DNA of 64,000 nt from Massilia mucilaginosa (lineage in GTDB: Bacteria > Pseudomonadota > Gammaproteobacteria > Burkholderiales > Burkholderiaceae_D), in NCBI RefSeq assembly GCF_011682145.1, contig NZ_WHJH01000009.1:1-64000 (forward strand). Reading direction: 5' to 3'. Position numbers and translations under genes: made by a program. The notes under the pieces are model-generated. The model did no database searches, was not told the origin of the DNA, and worked only from the letters and a program-made list of their open reading frames with translations. Shown here piece by piece: positions 1 through 8,923 of the stretch (positions are counted from its first letter, which is position 1; each line of letters opens with the position of its first letter).

Positions 1-198
1 CTGATTTCTCCACGCAATTCACTGCCTTGCTCGTTGATCTTTTCGTGCAGCCCGGTGCCCAACGCGCTGATTTCTCCACGCAATTCACTGCCTTGCTCGT
101 TGATTTTTTCGTGCAGCCCGGTGCCCAACGCGCTGATTTCCCCACGCAATTCAGTGCCCAGCCCGTTGATTTTTTCATGCAGCCTGGTGCCCAATGCG
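1..198. repeat. 66-bp tandem repeat inside coiled-coil gene
   Basis: Three near-identical 66-bp units begin at about 1, 67 and 133 (each opening CTGATTTC), with a fourth decayed unit to about 264. The period is 22 codons, so unit gain or loss keeps the frame. Copies 1 and 2 differ by one base or so, which suggests recent expansion. Confidence 0.9.
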
Positions 199-455
199 CT
201 GGTTTGTCCACGCATTTCGGTGCTCGATGCACCAATTCTCTCAACCAGCTCGGATCGCATTTTTCCCATATCCAGGCGCAACTCGCCCAGGTCGGCCTTG
301 GTCGCCAAAGTCGGCAAGATGGTATCGAAACGCGTTTCCAGCGCGGTGAGGCGGCGTTCGGTGCCGCCATCATGCGGCGGTCCGCCACCGCCCGCACCGG
401 GCGCACGTTTGTTATCGGGCTCCGGCGGCCCGCTTGGTACGGCATTCATGGCCAT
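1..455 (-). CDS. Coiled-coil repeat protein, 3' end beyond window
   Basis: The minus frame is open from an ATG at 455 down to position 1 with no stop, so only the first 151 codons are seen. After a Pro/Gly-rich head comes a helical stretch (RRLTALETRFDTILPTLAT), then repeats of about 22 residues of the type LGTGLHEKINEQGSELRGEISA. The heptad-like spacing of Leu and Ile suggests a coiled coil. No signal peptide is visible. Short oxalobacterial coiled-coil proteins of this look often end in a membrane helix, which would lie outside the window. In-frame ATGs occur at 455 and 449. I do not recognise a function. Confidence 0.7.
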   Translation of the reverse strand, partial: MAMNAVPSGPPEPDNKRAPGAGGGGPPHDGGTERRLTALETRFDTILPTLATKADLGELRLDMGKMRSELVERIGASSTEMRGQTSALGTRLHEKINGLGTELRGEISALGTGLHEKINEQGSELRGEISALGTGLHEKINEQGSELRGEI

Positions 456-897
456 CGACCTTCCCCGGTTGGTTCGGCACACGCCGCGCCATCAAGTGTA
501 GGCGTGTGCGATTGCCGTCATGACGCTTTTCACAGGCGCTTTGTCGTGAATCAGACAAGGGACGAACAAAGGGAACCAAATCGAAAAACAGGAAGCTCAG
601 CGCTGCGCGGGGCGGCAAAGTGGCAGGTGACCGTTGTAGTTGCTGTTGTAGTTGCTGTGGTAGTTGTTGATGCGCCGCACGCTCATTGGCCAATTGGACG
701 CGCGCTTCGGCAAGCTCATGCGGTTGATCAAGGTACATATCGCCAAAAAGAAATATCCCGATCAATCCGATGACCATGATGGCCGTCAGCCCTTTCATCA
801 GGATCCCCACCGGGTCGAAGCGCGATCGGTCCTGGTCGGCTATGGGCGCCGAAGAGCTGCACTTACATCGTTCAAACGGTGTCGGATGCGGATCCAT
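412..897 (-). CDS. Doubtful small single-span membrane protein
   Basis: An open frame of 161 codons. The first half looks protein-like: a polar head, one membrane helix (ITMVIG-like, rich in Ile/Leu/Phe, about residues 36-52), then a Gln-rich segment (QQLPQQLQQQLQR). The second half is basic, of odd composition, and runs 44 bases into the coiled-coil gene, so the true protein may end earlier or be frameshifted. A start at 798 (MKGLTAIM) has a better ribosome site than the ATG at 897. I do not recognise it, and the reading frame could be fortuitous. Confidence 0.35.
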   Translation of the reverse strand: MDPHPTPFERCKCSSSAPIADQDRSRFDPVGILMKGLTAIMVIGLIGIFLFGDMYLDQPHELAEARVQLANERAAHQQLPQQLQQQLQRSPATLPPRAALSFLFFDLVPFVRPLSDSRQSACEKRHDGNRTRLHLMARRVPNQPGKVDGHECRTKRAAGAR

Positions 898-1011
898 GCT
901 GCCATATTACGGCGCCCGGCATCCACCCGCAACGGGCGCACGATTGGCATGGGATGCGCGTTCTCCGCGCCTGCCGTTCCCGCACGCGCGGCATGCGTCG
1001 CGCCACCAGGC

Positions 1012-1404
1012 TCAGTCCGGCACGATGGCGGTCACCTCGATTTCCACCCGCGCCCGGTCCTCGATCAAGCCGGCCACCTGCACCGCCGTCATCGCCGGAA
1101 AATGCCTGCCGATCACATCGCGATACGCGGCTCCGACCTCCTTGTGCGCGCCCAGATATTCATGCTTGTCGAGCACGTACCACGTCATGCGCACGATATG
1201 CTCCGGCCGTGCGCCGGCCTCGGACAGCACATCGACCACATTCTGCAGCGCCTGCCGCACCTGTCCGGCGAAGTCATCCGTGTGGAACACGCCCTGCCCG
1301 TCCCAGCCGATCATGCCGCTCACGCACACCGTGCGTCCGCTGGCCGCCACCCCGTTCGAATAGCCGCGCGCGCGCGCCCAGCCCGGCGGTTGTAGAAATT
1401 CCAT
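1012..1404 (-). CDS. RidA/YjgF-family enamine/imine deaminase
   Basis: 130 residues, the usual RidA length. Landmarks are YSNGVAASGRTVCVSGMIG near the N terminus, ALQNVVDVLSEAGARPEHIV in the middle and VAGLIEDRARVEIEVTAIVP at the end. In canonical RidA an Arg in the late IVEIEA/VARARLP region binds the substrate carboxylate; here the nearby Arg lies in DRARVEIE. The family hydrolyses reactive enamines or imines to ketones plus ammonia. It is the last gene of the anthranilate operon, one base after the acyl-CoA dehydrogenase stop. Because that pathway makes an amino-cyclohexene (enamine) CoA ester, I infer that this protein helps remove the amino group. The fold assignment is secure, the specific role is inferred. 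Confidence 0.9.
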   Translation of the reverse strand: MEFLQPPGWARARGYSNGVAASGRTVCVSGMIGWDGQGVFHTDDFAGQVRQALQNVVDVLSEAGARPEHIVRMTWYVLDKHEYLGAHKEVGAAYRDVIGRHFPAMTAVQVAGLIEDRARVEIEVTAIVPD

Positions 1405-1405
1405 G

Positions 1406-2563
1406 CTATGCCTTCCCTTCCGGCGCCGGAGCGGCTTCGCGCAGCAGCTCGCGCGCGATGATCAATTGCTGCACCTCGGTGGCGCCCTCGTAAATGCGCA
1501 GCGCCCGGATTTCGCGGTACAGCCGCTCCACCGGATGTTCGCTGACCACGCCCATCCCACCAAACATTTGCAGCGCCGCGTCGATGACTTTCTGCGCCGT
1601 TTCGGTGGCCGTCATCTTGGCCATCGCCGCTTCCTTGGTGACCTTGCGGCCCTGGTCGCGCTGCCACGCCGCCCGATACGTCAGCAGCGCCGCCGCGTCG
1701 ATCCCGGTCGCCATCTCGGCCAGCCTGGCCTGCGTGAGCTGGAAGTCGGCCAAGGTCTGCCCGAACATCTTGCGCGTGCTGGCATGCGCGATCGCCTCGT
1801 CGAAAGCGCGCCGCGCAAAACCCAGCGCCGCCGCCGCGACCGAGGTGCGAAACACATCAAGCGTGGCCATCGCCACCTTGAAGCCCTGCCCCGCCTCGCC
1901 CAGGCGCTGCGACGCCGGCACACGGCAGCCATCGAAACGCAGGCGCGCCAGCGGATGCGGCGCGATCACCTCGATCCGTTCGGCCACGGAGAATCCCGGC
2001 GTATCGGCATCGACGATGAACGCGCTGATGCCGCGCGCGCCGGGCGCCTCGCCGGTGCGAGCAAACACCACGTAGAAGTCGGCGATGCCGCCATTTGAAA
2101 TCCAGGTCTTCTCGCCATCGAGCACATACGCGTCGCCGTCCAGCACGGCCGCACACTGCATCGCCGCCACGTCCGACCCGGCCTGCGGCTCGGACAGCGC
2201 AAACGCCGCAATCGCCTCCCCCCGCGCCACGCGCGCCAGGTAGCGATCCTTGTTGGCGGCGCTGCCGAACAGCGAAATGGCGCCCGATCCGAGGCCCTGC
2301 ATGGCGAATGCAAAGTCGGCCAGGCCATCGTGGCGCGCCAGCGTTTCGCGGATCAGGCAAATGGCGCGCGTGTCGATCGTCCCCACGGCATGATCGAGCC
2401 AGCCGCCGTCGCCCAGCTGGCGTACCAGCGTGCGGCAGGCGCCATCGACATCGCGTCCATGCGTCGGCGCCAGAGTGGCGCTGGCCCACGCATCGAGCTT
2501 TTGCTCCAGCGCGGCGTGCCTGGCGTCGAAAAAGGGCCAGTCCAGATACGTTTTGTCAGCCAT
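1406..2563 (-). CDS. Acyl-CoA dehydrogenase of anthranilate operon
   Basis: 385 residues, normal for the FAD acyl-CoA dehydrogenase family. It carries the FAD/substrate stretch [17 protein letters not shown], the [19 protein letters not shown] segment, [41 protein letters not shown] and IYEGATEVQ, whose Glu is the usual catalytic base position. It probably oxidises a cyclic or opened CoA thioester after ring reduction of 2-aminobenzoyl-CoA. The start at 2563 follows GGGAGATTGAG and lies one base after the crotonase stop, so it is translated as part of the operon. The exact substrate cannot be read from sequence. Confidence 0.92.
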   Translation of the reverse strand: MADKTYLDWPFFDARHAALEQKLDAWASATLAPTHGRDVDGACRTLVRQLGDGGWLDHAVGTIDTRAICLIRETLARHDGLADFAFAMQGLGSGAISLFGSAANKDRYLARVARGEAIAAFALSEPQAGSDVAAMQCAAVLDGDAYVLDGEKTWISNGGIADFYVVFARTGEAPGARGISAFIVDADTPGFSVAERIEVIAPHPLARLRFDGCRVPASQRLGEAGQGFKVAMATLDVFRTSVAAAALGFARRAFDEAIAHASTRKMFGQTLADFQLTQARLAEMATGIDAAALLTYRAAWQRDQGRKVTKEAAMAKMTATETAQKVIDAALQMFGGMGVVSEHPVERLYREIRALRIYEGATEVQQLIIARELLREAAPAPEGKA

Positions 2564-2564
2564 C

Positions 2565-3419
2565 TCAATCTCCCTCGAACACAGGGCGCTGCTTGGCCAC
2601 GAAGGCGTGATAGGCGCGGTGAAAGTCGTTGGTCGCCATGCAGATGGCCTGGGCCTGCGCTTCGGCCTCGATGGCTTCGTCCACGCCCATATTCCATTCC
2701 TGCTGCAGCATTTTCTTGGTCATGCCATGCGCGAAGGTCGGCCCGGTAGCGAGCGATGCGGCCAGCGCCTGTGCGTCGGCCAGCAGCGTATCTGGTTCGC
2801 TGACGCTGTTGAAGAAGCCCCAGCGTTCGGCTTCCACGCCCGACATCGAGCGGCCCGTGTACAGCAGTTCGGCGGCGCGTCCCTGCCCGATCACGCGCGG
2901 CAGCAGCGCGCAGGCGCCCATGTCGCAACCGGCCAAACCGACCCGCGTGAACAAAAACGCCGTCTTGCTGCGCGCAGTCCCGAGCCGCATGTCCGACGAC
3001 AGCGCCAGGATCGCGCCGGCGCCCGCGCAGATGCCATCGACCGCGCTGATCACCGGCTGCGGACAGGCCCGCATCGCCTTCACCAGGTCGCCCGTCATGC
3101 GCGTGAATGCCAGCAGGCCCGGCATGTCGAGCTGCGTCAACGGCCCGATGATGTCGTGCACATCGCCGCCCGAACAAAAATTCTCGCCCGCGCCGGTGAT
3201 CACAACCGCCTTCACATCGTCGGCATAGGCCAGTGCGCGAAACAGGTCGCGCAGTTCGGCGTAGGAGTCGAAGGTGAGCGGATTTTTGCGTTCGGGGCGG
3301 TTCAGGGTCAGGGTCGCCACCGCGCCCTCGACCTCGAAACGAAAATGACTGGCCTGGTACGACGCCAGCGCGCTGCGGTTGCCGGGCAGTTGCTGCGCCT
3401 GGCCTGGGAGGTAACGCAT
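2565..3419 (-). CDS. Enoyl-CoA hydratase/isomerase (crotonase) family protein
   Basis: 284 residues from the ATG at 3419 ([10 protein letters not shown]). The frame stays open upstream but there it only mirrors the MarR gene. Crotonase features: [19 protein letters not shown], the oxyanion loop [17 protein letters not shown], and the second loop [20 protein letters not shown]. Related enzymes in Azoarcus-type 2-aminobenzoyl-CoA clusters hydrate or cleave the alicyclic CoA intermediates. It starts 8 bases after the MarR stop and ends one base before the dehydrogenase start. Substrate is inferred from context. Confidence 0.9.
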   Translation of the reverse strand: MRYLPGQAQQLPGNRSALASYQASHFRFEVEGAVATLTLNRPERKNPLTFDSYAELRDLFRALAYADDVKAVVITGAGENFCSGGDVHDIIGPLTQLDMPGLLAFTRMTGDLVKAMRACPQPVISAVDGICAGAGAILALSSDMRLGTARSKTAFLFTRVGLAGCDMGACALLPRVIGQGRAAELLYTGRSMSGVEAERWGFFNSVSEPDTLLADAQALAASLATGPTFAHGMTKKMLQQEWNMGVDEAIEAEAQAQAICMATNDFHRAYHAFVAKQRPVFEGD

Positions 3420-3427
3420 GGTATTCC

Positions 3428-3931
3428 TTATTGAAGATGCTGTTTCATTTGCGAGAGCAGCGCGATCAGCTGCCCTTTGTCGTCGGGCGACATATCCTTG
3501 AGCAGGTCGGCGATCCACTCCTCGTGCACCACCGCCATTTTGGCAAACGCAATGTGGCCCTCGCGCGTGAGCTTGACGCTGTAGGCGCGCCGGTCCTTCG
3601 GGTCGGGCACGCGCACCACCAGCGCCTCCTGCTCCAGCTGGTCGGTGATGCCGGTGATGTTCCCGCCGGTGACCATCATGCGCTTGGACAGTTCGCCCAT
3701 GCGCAATCCGTCCGGATGGCGCTCCAGCTGCGCCATCAAGTCGAAGCGCGGCAGGGTGATGTCGAAGGTCGTGCGCAGGCGGCTGCGGATTTCGTTCTCG
3801 ATGCGCACCGTGCACGAGAGCATGCGCAGCCACAGTTTGAGCGACTGGTGATGGTCTTGCGTCAGGCGGCTTGCCAGGTCCAGACCCGCATTGTCCTTCT
3901 CCTTGCCGTTGTCTTGATTGATCTCGTCCAT
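3428..3931 (-). CDS. MarR-family regulator of the anthranilate operon
   Basis: 167 residues with the MarR winged helix: [39 protein letters not shown] (helix-turn-helix) and the wing [21 protein letters not shown]. MarR proteins usually repress until a ligand, often an aromatic acid or its CoA ester, binds. The ATG at 3931 overlaps the monooxygenase stop by one base (TGATG), with GGAGGG just upstream, so it is coupled to the catabolic gene. The palindrome at 8008-8029 before abmG is the obvious candidate operator. A likely ligand is 2-aminobenzoyl-CoA, by analogy only. Confidence 0.92.
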   Translation of the reverse strand: MDEINQDNGKEKDNAGLDLASRLTQDHHQSLKLWLRMLSCTVRIENEIRSRLRTTFDITLPRFDLMAQLERHPDGLRMGELSKRMMVTGGNITGITDQLEQEALVVRVPDPKDRRAYSVKLTREGHIAFAKMAVVHEEWIADLLKDMSPDDKGQLIALLSQMKQHLQ

Positions 3932-6303
3932 CAGCCCTCCAGCAGCTTGGCCGCGACCTGCTGCGGGGTCAGGCCGGCACCTAGGGCGGCCAGCTGGCGT
4001 TCGCGTTCCAGGTTACGTTCCAGCTGCTGCTTGGCCGGCCGGTACGGCTTGGGCCACGCGATCGCCGAAAAGCCGATTTTGGCCGTCTCGGCCAGCGTCC
4101 ACGCCGGGTTGGCCAGGTGCGGCCGCCCCACCGCGCACAAGTCGGCGCGGCCGGCGGCGATGATGCTGTTGGCGTGATCGGCCTCGAAAATCGAGCCGAC
4201 CGCAATCGTCGGAATCTTCGCCTCGTTGCGCACGCGGTCCGCGAACGGGGTCTGGAACATGCGTCCGTACACCGGCTTTTCGCGCTTGCTGACCTGGCCC
4301 GACGAGCAGTCGATCATGTCGGCGCCGGCGTCCTTGAACAGGCGCGCGATGTGCACCGCGTCGTCGGGGGTGATGCCGCCTTCGACCCAGTCGTGCGCCG
4401 AAATGCGCACGCTGATCGGCTTGTCCACCGGCCAGGCGGCGCGCATCGCGCGGAACACCCGCAGCGGATAGCGGCAGCGGTTTTCCAGCGTGCCGCCAAA
4501 GTCGTCGTCGCGCCGGTTGGTCAGCGGCGAAATGAACGACGACAGCAGGTAGCCGTGCGCGCAGTGCAGCTCCAGCCAGTCGAAACCGGCCTCAAACGCC
4601 GCCCGCGTGGCCCGCACAAAATCGGCTTCGATGCGGTCCATGTCCGCCATCGTGGCGGCGCGCGCGGTCTGCGACACGCCCTCCAGGTACTGCTCATCGG
4701 AGGCTGCCACCAGCGGCCAGTTGCCGTTTTCCAGCGGCTGATCGATTCCATCCCACATGGCACGGGTCGATCCTTTCGGTCCCGCGTGGCCCAGTTGCAG
4801 CGCGATCTTCGCGTCCGAACTGGCATGCACGAAATCGACGATGCGCTTCCACGCCGCCGTGTGCTCCGGCGCGTACATGCCCGGACAGGCCGGGGTAATG
4901 CGCGCATCGGCCGACACGCAGGTCATCTCGGCAAACACCAGCCCTGCGCCACCCAGGGCGCGCGCGCCCAGGTGCACCAGGTGATAGTCGCCCGCCACGC
5001 CGTCAAGCGCCGAATACTGCGCCATGGGCGAAACCACAATGCGGTTTTTCAGCGTGACGCCGCGCAGCTTGAAGGGCGTGAGCATCGGCAGCACGCGCGC
5101 GCCAAGCGGCGCCTCGATGCCCGCCTGCTCGCAGGCGCGGCGCGCGATCCAGGCTTCGAAACCGGCGACGTATTCCGGGTCGCGCAGGCGCAGTTTTTCG
5201 TGCGACAGGCGCTGGCTGCGGGTCAGCATCGAGTACGCGAACTGCGGCGCTTCCATGGCGGTGTAGCGCTCCACGTTCTCGAACCATTCCATCGAATTGC
5301 GCGCCGCGCTTTGCAGCTTGAGCACCTCGACCGCGCGCACTTCCTGATAGGTGGCCAGCGCCTGCGCCGCGCCGGCGTGCGCGCCGAAGCAGCGCGCCAG
5401 TTCGATCGCGTCTTCCAGCGCCAGCTTGGTGCCCGAGCCGATCGAGTAATGCGCCGAGTGGGCGGCGTCGCCCATCAGCACCACAGGTACAGCCCCATTC
5501 CAATGCACCCACTGCCCGCACACCACGCGCGGGAAGGTGATCCACATGCTTGACCCGCGCAGGTGCGGCGAATTGGACATCAACGCATGTCCGTCCAGCT
5601 GGTCGGCGAACAGGCGTTCGCAGTAGGCAATGCTCTCTTCCTGCGTCATCCGGTCAAGGCCGGCGCGGCGCCACACCTCTTCAGGCGTCTCGACGATGAA
5701 GGTCGAGGTATCGCCATCGTACTGATAGATATGCGCCTGGAACCAGCCATGCTCCGTCTCGGTGAAGGCGAAGGTGAACGCATCGAACTTCTTGCGCGTG
5801 CCGAGCCACACAAAGCGGCAGCGGCGCGCCTCGATCTCGGGCTGGTAGGTGTCGGCGTAGCGTTTGCGGGTACGGCTGTTCAAGCCGTCCGAGGCGATCA
5901 CCAGGTCGGCGCCATACTGGGCGGCCAGCGCCTGGTCGTCCTCGACGTCGCTCTCGAACACCAGCCGCACGCCGAGTTCCTCGCAGCGCTGCTGCAAGAT
6001 GTTGAGCAGGCGCTTGCGCCCGATCCCGCAAAAGCCATGCCCGCCAGAAGTGACTTTTTCGCCCTTGAAGAAGATGTCGATATCGTCCCAGTGATTGAAC
6101 GACTGCAGGATTGCGCGCGCGGTCAGTTGGTCGGCGTTCACCAGGTTGCCCAGCGTCTGGTCGGAAAACACCACGCCCCAGCCGAAGGTGTCGTACGGGC
6201 GGTTGCGCTCGACCACGGTGATCTGGTGGGACGGGTCCTGCTTTTTCATGAGCAGGCTGAAATACAGTCCGGCGGGGCCGCCGCCGATACACACAATATT
6301 CAT
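3931..6303 (-). CDS. abmA: 2-Aminobenzoyl-CoA monooxygenase/reductase-type fusion
   Basis: 790 residues from the ATG at 6303 ([18 protein letters not shown]). The N-terminal half is an FAD aromatic hydroxylase with a GGGPAG dinucleotide fold at residues 6-11, [15 protein letters not shown] and a late [20 protein letters not shown] (FAD ribityl/phosphate motif). From about residue 405 it is an old-yellow-enzyme-type FMN reductase ([39 protein letters not shown], then AVGSIF and [16 protein letters not shown]). This fusion is the hallmark of 2-aminobenzoyl-CoA monooxygenase/reductase, which hydroxylates and partly reduces the ring. Close relatives are annotated as salicylyl-CoA 5-hydroxylase; the ligase and RidA neighbours favour anthranilate here. 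Confidence 0.9.
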   Translation of the reverse strand: MNIVCIGGGPAGLYFSLLMKKQDPSHQITVVERNRPYDTFGWGVVFSDQTLGNLVNADQLTARAILQSFNHWDDIDIFFKGEKVTSGGHGFCGIGRKRLLNILQQRCEELGVRLVFESDVEDDQALAAQYGADLVIASDGLNSRTRKRYADTYQPEIEARRCRFVWLGTRKKFDAFTFAFTETEHGWFQAHIYQYDGDTSTFIVETPEEVWRRAGLDRMTQEESIAYCERLFADQLDGHALMSNSPHLRGSSMWITFPRVVCGQWVHWNGAVPVVLMGDAAHSAHYSIGSGTKLALEDAIELARCFGAHAGAAQALATYQEVRAVEVLKLQSAARNSMEWFENVERYTAMEAPQFAYSMLTRSQRLSHEKLRLRDPEYVAGFEAWIARRACEQAGIEAPLGARVLPMLTPFKLRGVTLKNRIVVSPMAQYSALDGVAGDYHLVHLGARALGGAGLVFAEMTCVSADARITPACPGMYAPEHTAAWKRIVDFVHASSDAKIALQLGHAGPKGSTRAMWDGIDQPLENGNWPLVAASDEQYLEGVSQTARAATMADMDRIEADFVRATRAAFEAGFDWLELHCAHGYLLSSFISPLTNRRDDDFGGTLENRCRYPLRVFRAMRAAWPVDKPISVRISAHDWVEGGITPDDAVHIARLFKDAGADMIDCSSGQVSKREKPVYGRMFQTPFADRVRNEAKIPTIAVGSIFEADHANSIIAAGRADLCAVGRPHLANPAWTLAETAKIGFSAIAWPKPYRPAKQQLERNLERERQLAALGAGLTPQQVAAKLLEG

Positions 6304-6329
6304 GGGATTCGTCTTGGGTTTAGATAGCG

Positions 6330-6353
6330 CGCTAGGCGAGGCGCTAGGCGAGG
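6330..6353. repeat. 12-bp direct duplication at abmG stop
   Basis: GCGCTAGGCGAG occurs twice back to back. On the minus strand the first copy read carries the TAG stop of abmG, so the second copy lies in the 40-base gap before the monooxygenase gene. It looks like a simple slippage event without effect on either protein. Confidence 0.8.
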
Positions 6354-7972
6354 CGCAGCTTGAAGCGCTGCAGTTTGCCGGTTTCGGTACGCGGCAGTTT
6401 GTCGATGAACCTGAGCGAACGGGGATATTTGTACGGCGCGATCTGCAGCTTGACGAAATCCTGCAACTGGGTGGCCAGCGCCTCGGTCGGATCGAACCCG
6501 GGTTTGAGCACCACATGCGCCTCCACCACCTGGCCGCGTTCTTCGCACGGGCGCCCGACCACGCCGCATTCGGCCACCGCTTCATGGCGCAGCAGCACCT
6601 CTTCGACTTCGGCGCCGGCGATGTTGTAGCCGGCCGAGATGATCATGTCGTCGGTGCGCGAGCGGTAGTAAAAATAGCCGTCGGCGTCCATTTCGTAGGC
6701 GTCGCCGGTGAGGTTCCAGCCATCGCTCACATACTCCTTCTGGCGCTCGTCGGCCAGGTAGCGGCAGCCGGTCGGGCCTTTCACCGCCAGCCTGCCGATC
6801 ACGCCCGGCCCCACCTGCTGGCCGTTCGCGTCGAGAATGCAGGCCTGGTAGCCCGGCACCGGTTTGCCGGTCGCGCCGGGCCGGATCGCGTCGCCCGCGG
6901 CCGATATGAAGATGTGCAGCAGTTCGGTCGCGCCGATGCCGTCGATCATGCGCAGCCCGGTCGCGCCCTGCCACGCTTCGCGCGTGGCCAGCGGCAGCGC
7001 TTCGCCGGCCGACACCGTGCGGGTCAGGCTCGACAAATTGTAGTTGGCGGCCAGCGGCACCATCTGGCGGTAAAAGGTCGGCGCGGTAAAGCACACCGTG
7101 GCGCGGTATTTTTCGATGGCCGCCAGGAGCGTGTCGGGCGTCAGCTTTTCGAGCAGCACGCCGGCCGCGCCAACGCGCATCGGAAACAGCAGCAGTCCGC
7201 CCAGGCCGAACGTGAACGCCAGCGGCGGCGTGCCGATGAAAATATCGTCTTCGCGCGCTTGCAGCGTATGGCGCGGGAAGCAGTCGCAAATGGCCAGCAC
7301 GTCGCGGTGAAAATGCATCGTGCCCTTGGGGATGCCGGTGGTGCCCGATGTAAAACTGATCAGGCACACATCGTCGGCGGCGCTGGCGTGCGCGGCGAAT
7401 GGCACCGGGTGGCGCGCCATCATGGCCTCGACCGAGGCCGGGTTATCGGGATCGTTGAACATCACCACATGGCGCGGCAAGGCGGAGACGGCGTCGATCT
7501 CGCCGCGCAGGCTGGCCGCGCACAGCACCGCGTCCACATTGGCCTTGTCGACAATGGCGGTCAGTTCGCGCGCGCGCAGCAGCGGCATGGTGGGCACGGC
7601 GATCAGGCCGGCTTTCAACACCGCCAGCAGGCAGGCCGCCATCATCGGGTTGTTCGCCCCGCGCAGCAGCACGCGGTTGCCGGTGACCAGTCCCAGGTCG
7701 GCGCGCAGCACGTAGGCGATGCGGTCGACCCGGCGCTGCAGTTCCGCGTAGGTCCAGCTTTCGTGCTCGCCGACGATGGCGATACGCTCCCCCGCCCCGC
7801 CTTCGACGGCAGCGTCGAGCAGTTCGGCGGCGCAGTTCAGCTGCGATGGGTAGTGGAGTTCGGGCAGGTCGAATACAAACGCGGGCCATTGGCCCGGCGG
7901 CGGCAAATGTTCGCGCGCAAAGCCGTCCTGGTAGGCCGAAGCGCTCAATGGCGATGTATTCGATTGTGTCAT
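6344..7972 (-). CDS. abmG: 2-Aminobenzoate (anthranilate)-CoA ligase
   Basis: 542 residues from the ATG at 7972 ([10 protein letters not shown]), typical of benzoate/2-aminobenzoate-CoA ligases of the ANL superfamily. The AMP-binding loop [19 protein letters not shown] lies near residue 205, the [16 protein letters not shown] core near 330, [22 protein letters not shown] near 425, and the C-terminal [16 protein letters not shown] supplies the adenylation lysine. It activates anthranilate with ATP and CoA in the cytosol and opens the pathway. It is the first gene of the operon, 40 bases before the monooxygenase gene. Benzoate or salicylate remain possible alternative substrates. Confidence 0.88.
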   Translation of the reverse strand: MTQSNTSPLSASAYQDGFAREHLPPPGQWPAFVFDLPELHYPSQLNCAAELLDAAVEGGAGERIAIVGEHESWTYAELQRRVDRIAYVLRADLGLVTGNRVLLRGANNPMMAACLLAVLKAGLIAVPTMPLLRARELTAIVDKANVDAVLCAASLRGEIDAVSALPRHVVMFNDPDNPASVEAMMARHPVPFAAHASAADDVCLISFTSGTTGIPKGTMHFHRDVLAICDCFPRHTLQAREDDIFIGTPPLAFTFGLGGLLLFPMRVGAAGVLLEKLTPDTLLAAIEKYRATVCFTAPTFYRQMVPLAANYNLSSLTRTVSAGEALPLATREAWQGATGLRMIDGIGATELLHIFISAAGDAIRPGATGKPVPGYQACILDANGQQVGPGVIGRLAVKGPTGCRYLADERQKEYVSDGWNLTGDAYEMDADGYFYYRSRTDDMIISAGYNIAGAEVEEVLLRHEAVAECGVVGRPCEERGQVVEAHVVLKPGFDPTEALATQLQDFVKLQIAPYKYPRSLRFIDKLPRTETGKLQRFKLRLA

Positions 7973-8007
7973 GGTCGTCCCGAGAAAATATCCGTCGTTC
8001 ACCGAGA

Positions 8008-8029
8008 GATACTTTAGACCTAAACTATC
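8008..8029. promoter_or_regulatory. Probable MarR operator upstream of abmG
   Basis: An almost perfect 22-bp palindrome (GATACTTTAG, 2-bp centre, CTAAACTATC) lies 36 bp before the abmG start in the only gap ahead of this operon. Size and symmetry suit a MarR dimer, and a marR gene is in the operon. Assignment is by inference. Confidence 0.6.
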
Positions 8030-8058
8030 GCAACATCAAGCGCTTTCGCGCATCGGCG

Positions 8059-8778
8059 TCAGGAAGCTCCGCCGGTGCGTTTGAGTGCTTCGCTCTGGTG
8101 CATCGCCGAGCGCACCACTTCGGCCAGCGCCAGCTTGACCTGGGCCGCGTCGAGCGCGCCCGGCGGCAGCGATTTGAGCGTTTCGGCCGCGCCGTTCAGC
8201 CCAAGGGTGAGGCAGCCGGCGTGCAGGCGTTCGATGCGCACATGGACCGCGCCGTCGTCGCCGCGTTCGAGCAGGTCGGCGATGTCGGTGCCAGCCAGCG
8301 CCACCTGCGACTGCAGTCCACCCAGGTAGACCATCAGGCGTTCGGCCCCGATCCCGAGGCGCAGCAGGGTCGCCTGCGGTTTTTCGGCGCGCGGCGCCAC
8401 CGCGATCGGATCACGCCCGGTCAGGCCGGCCATGTGCTCGCGCACCTGCTCGCCCTGGAACGGCTTGACGATGTAGCCCGACACGCCAAGGCCGCTGGCC
8501 TGGTCGACCGTATCGCGGTCGGTGGCCGACGAGACCAGCACGAACGGCATGGTGCCCAGGGCGCCGTCGGCGCGCACGCGCTGCAGCAGGTCCATGCCCG
8601 ACAGGCGCGGCATGCGCAGGTCGCAGAAGCAGATCGCCGGGCGCAAGCCGTTCTCAAGCTGGTCCCAGGCGTCGGCGCCGTCTTCCGCTTCGAGGATTTC
8701 GAACTTACCGCAGGAGTCGATCAGGTGCATCAGCACCATGCGCGATACGATGTCGTCATCCACCACCAGAACCTTCAT
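8059..8778 (-). CDS. Response regulator, REC plus unusual C-terminal domain
   Basis: 239 residues from the ATG at 8778 (MKVLVVDDD), which follows GGAGGTGGCC. The REC domain has the DDD acidic cluster, phospho-acceptor Asp in CFCDLRMPRLSG, SSATD (Ser/Thr switch) and YIVKPFQ. The C-terminal 100 residues are not a DNA-binding domain I know. They include RIERLHAGCLTLGLNGAAE, matched by RIDSVHTGCMTLGL in the regulator at 13847-14569. The gene stands 137 bp downstream of the hybrid kinase on the same strand, so the pair of regulators bracket it. It probably receives phosphate from that kinase and acts through protein contacts. Confidence 0.88.
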   Translation of the reverse strand: MKVLVVDDDIVSRMVLMHLIDSCGKFEILEAEDGADAWDQLENGLRPAICFCDLRMPRLSGMDLLQRVRADGALGTMPFVLVSSATDRDTVDQASGLGVSGYIVKPFQGEQVREHMAGLTGRDPIAVAPRAEKPQATLLRLGIGAERLMVYLGGLQSQVALAGTDIADLLERGDDGAVHVRIERLHAGCLTLGLNGAAETLKSLPPGALDAAQVKLALAEVVRSAMHQSEALKRTGGAS

Positions 8779-8881
8779 TTGGCCACCTCCGTACGCAGCA
8801 ACGCCGCAAAACATCCTTCTCCAGCCTATCCCAATAGCTTATACGCCAATACTACAGCATATGCATAGCGGGTTAGCTCCT

Positions 8882-8923
8882 GGCCGGTCAGGCACGGCCG
8901 GTCAGGCACGGCCGGTCAGGCAT
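8882..8923. repeat. Three 14-bp tandem copies at kinase stop
   Basis: GGCCGGTCAGGCAC occurs three times in a row (the last copy ends CAT). The kinase stop codon lies inside one copy, so the following copies present further TGA triplets downstream. Looks like slippage, with no evident role. Confidence 0.85.
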
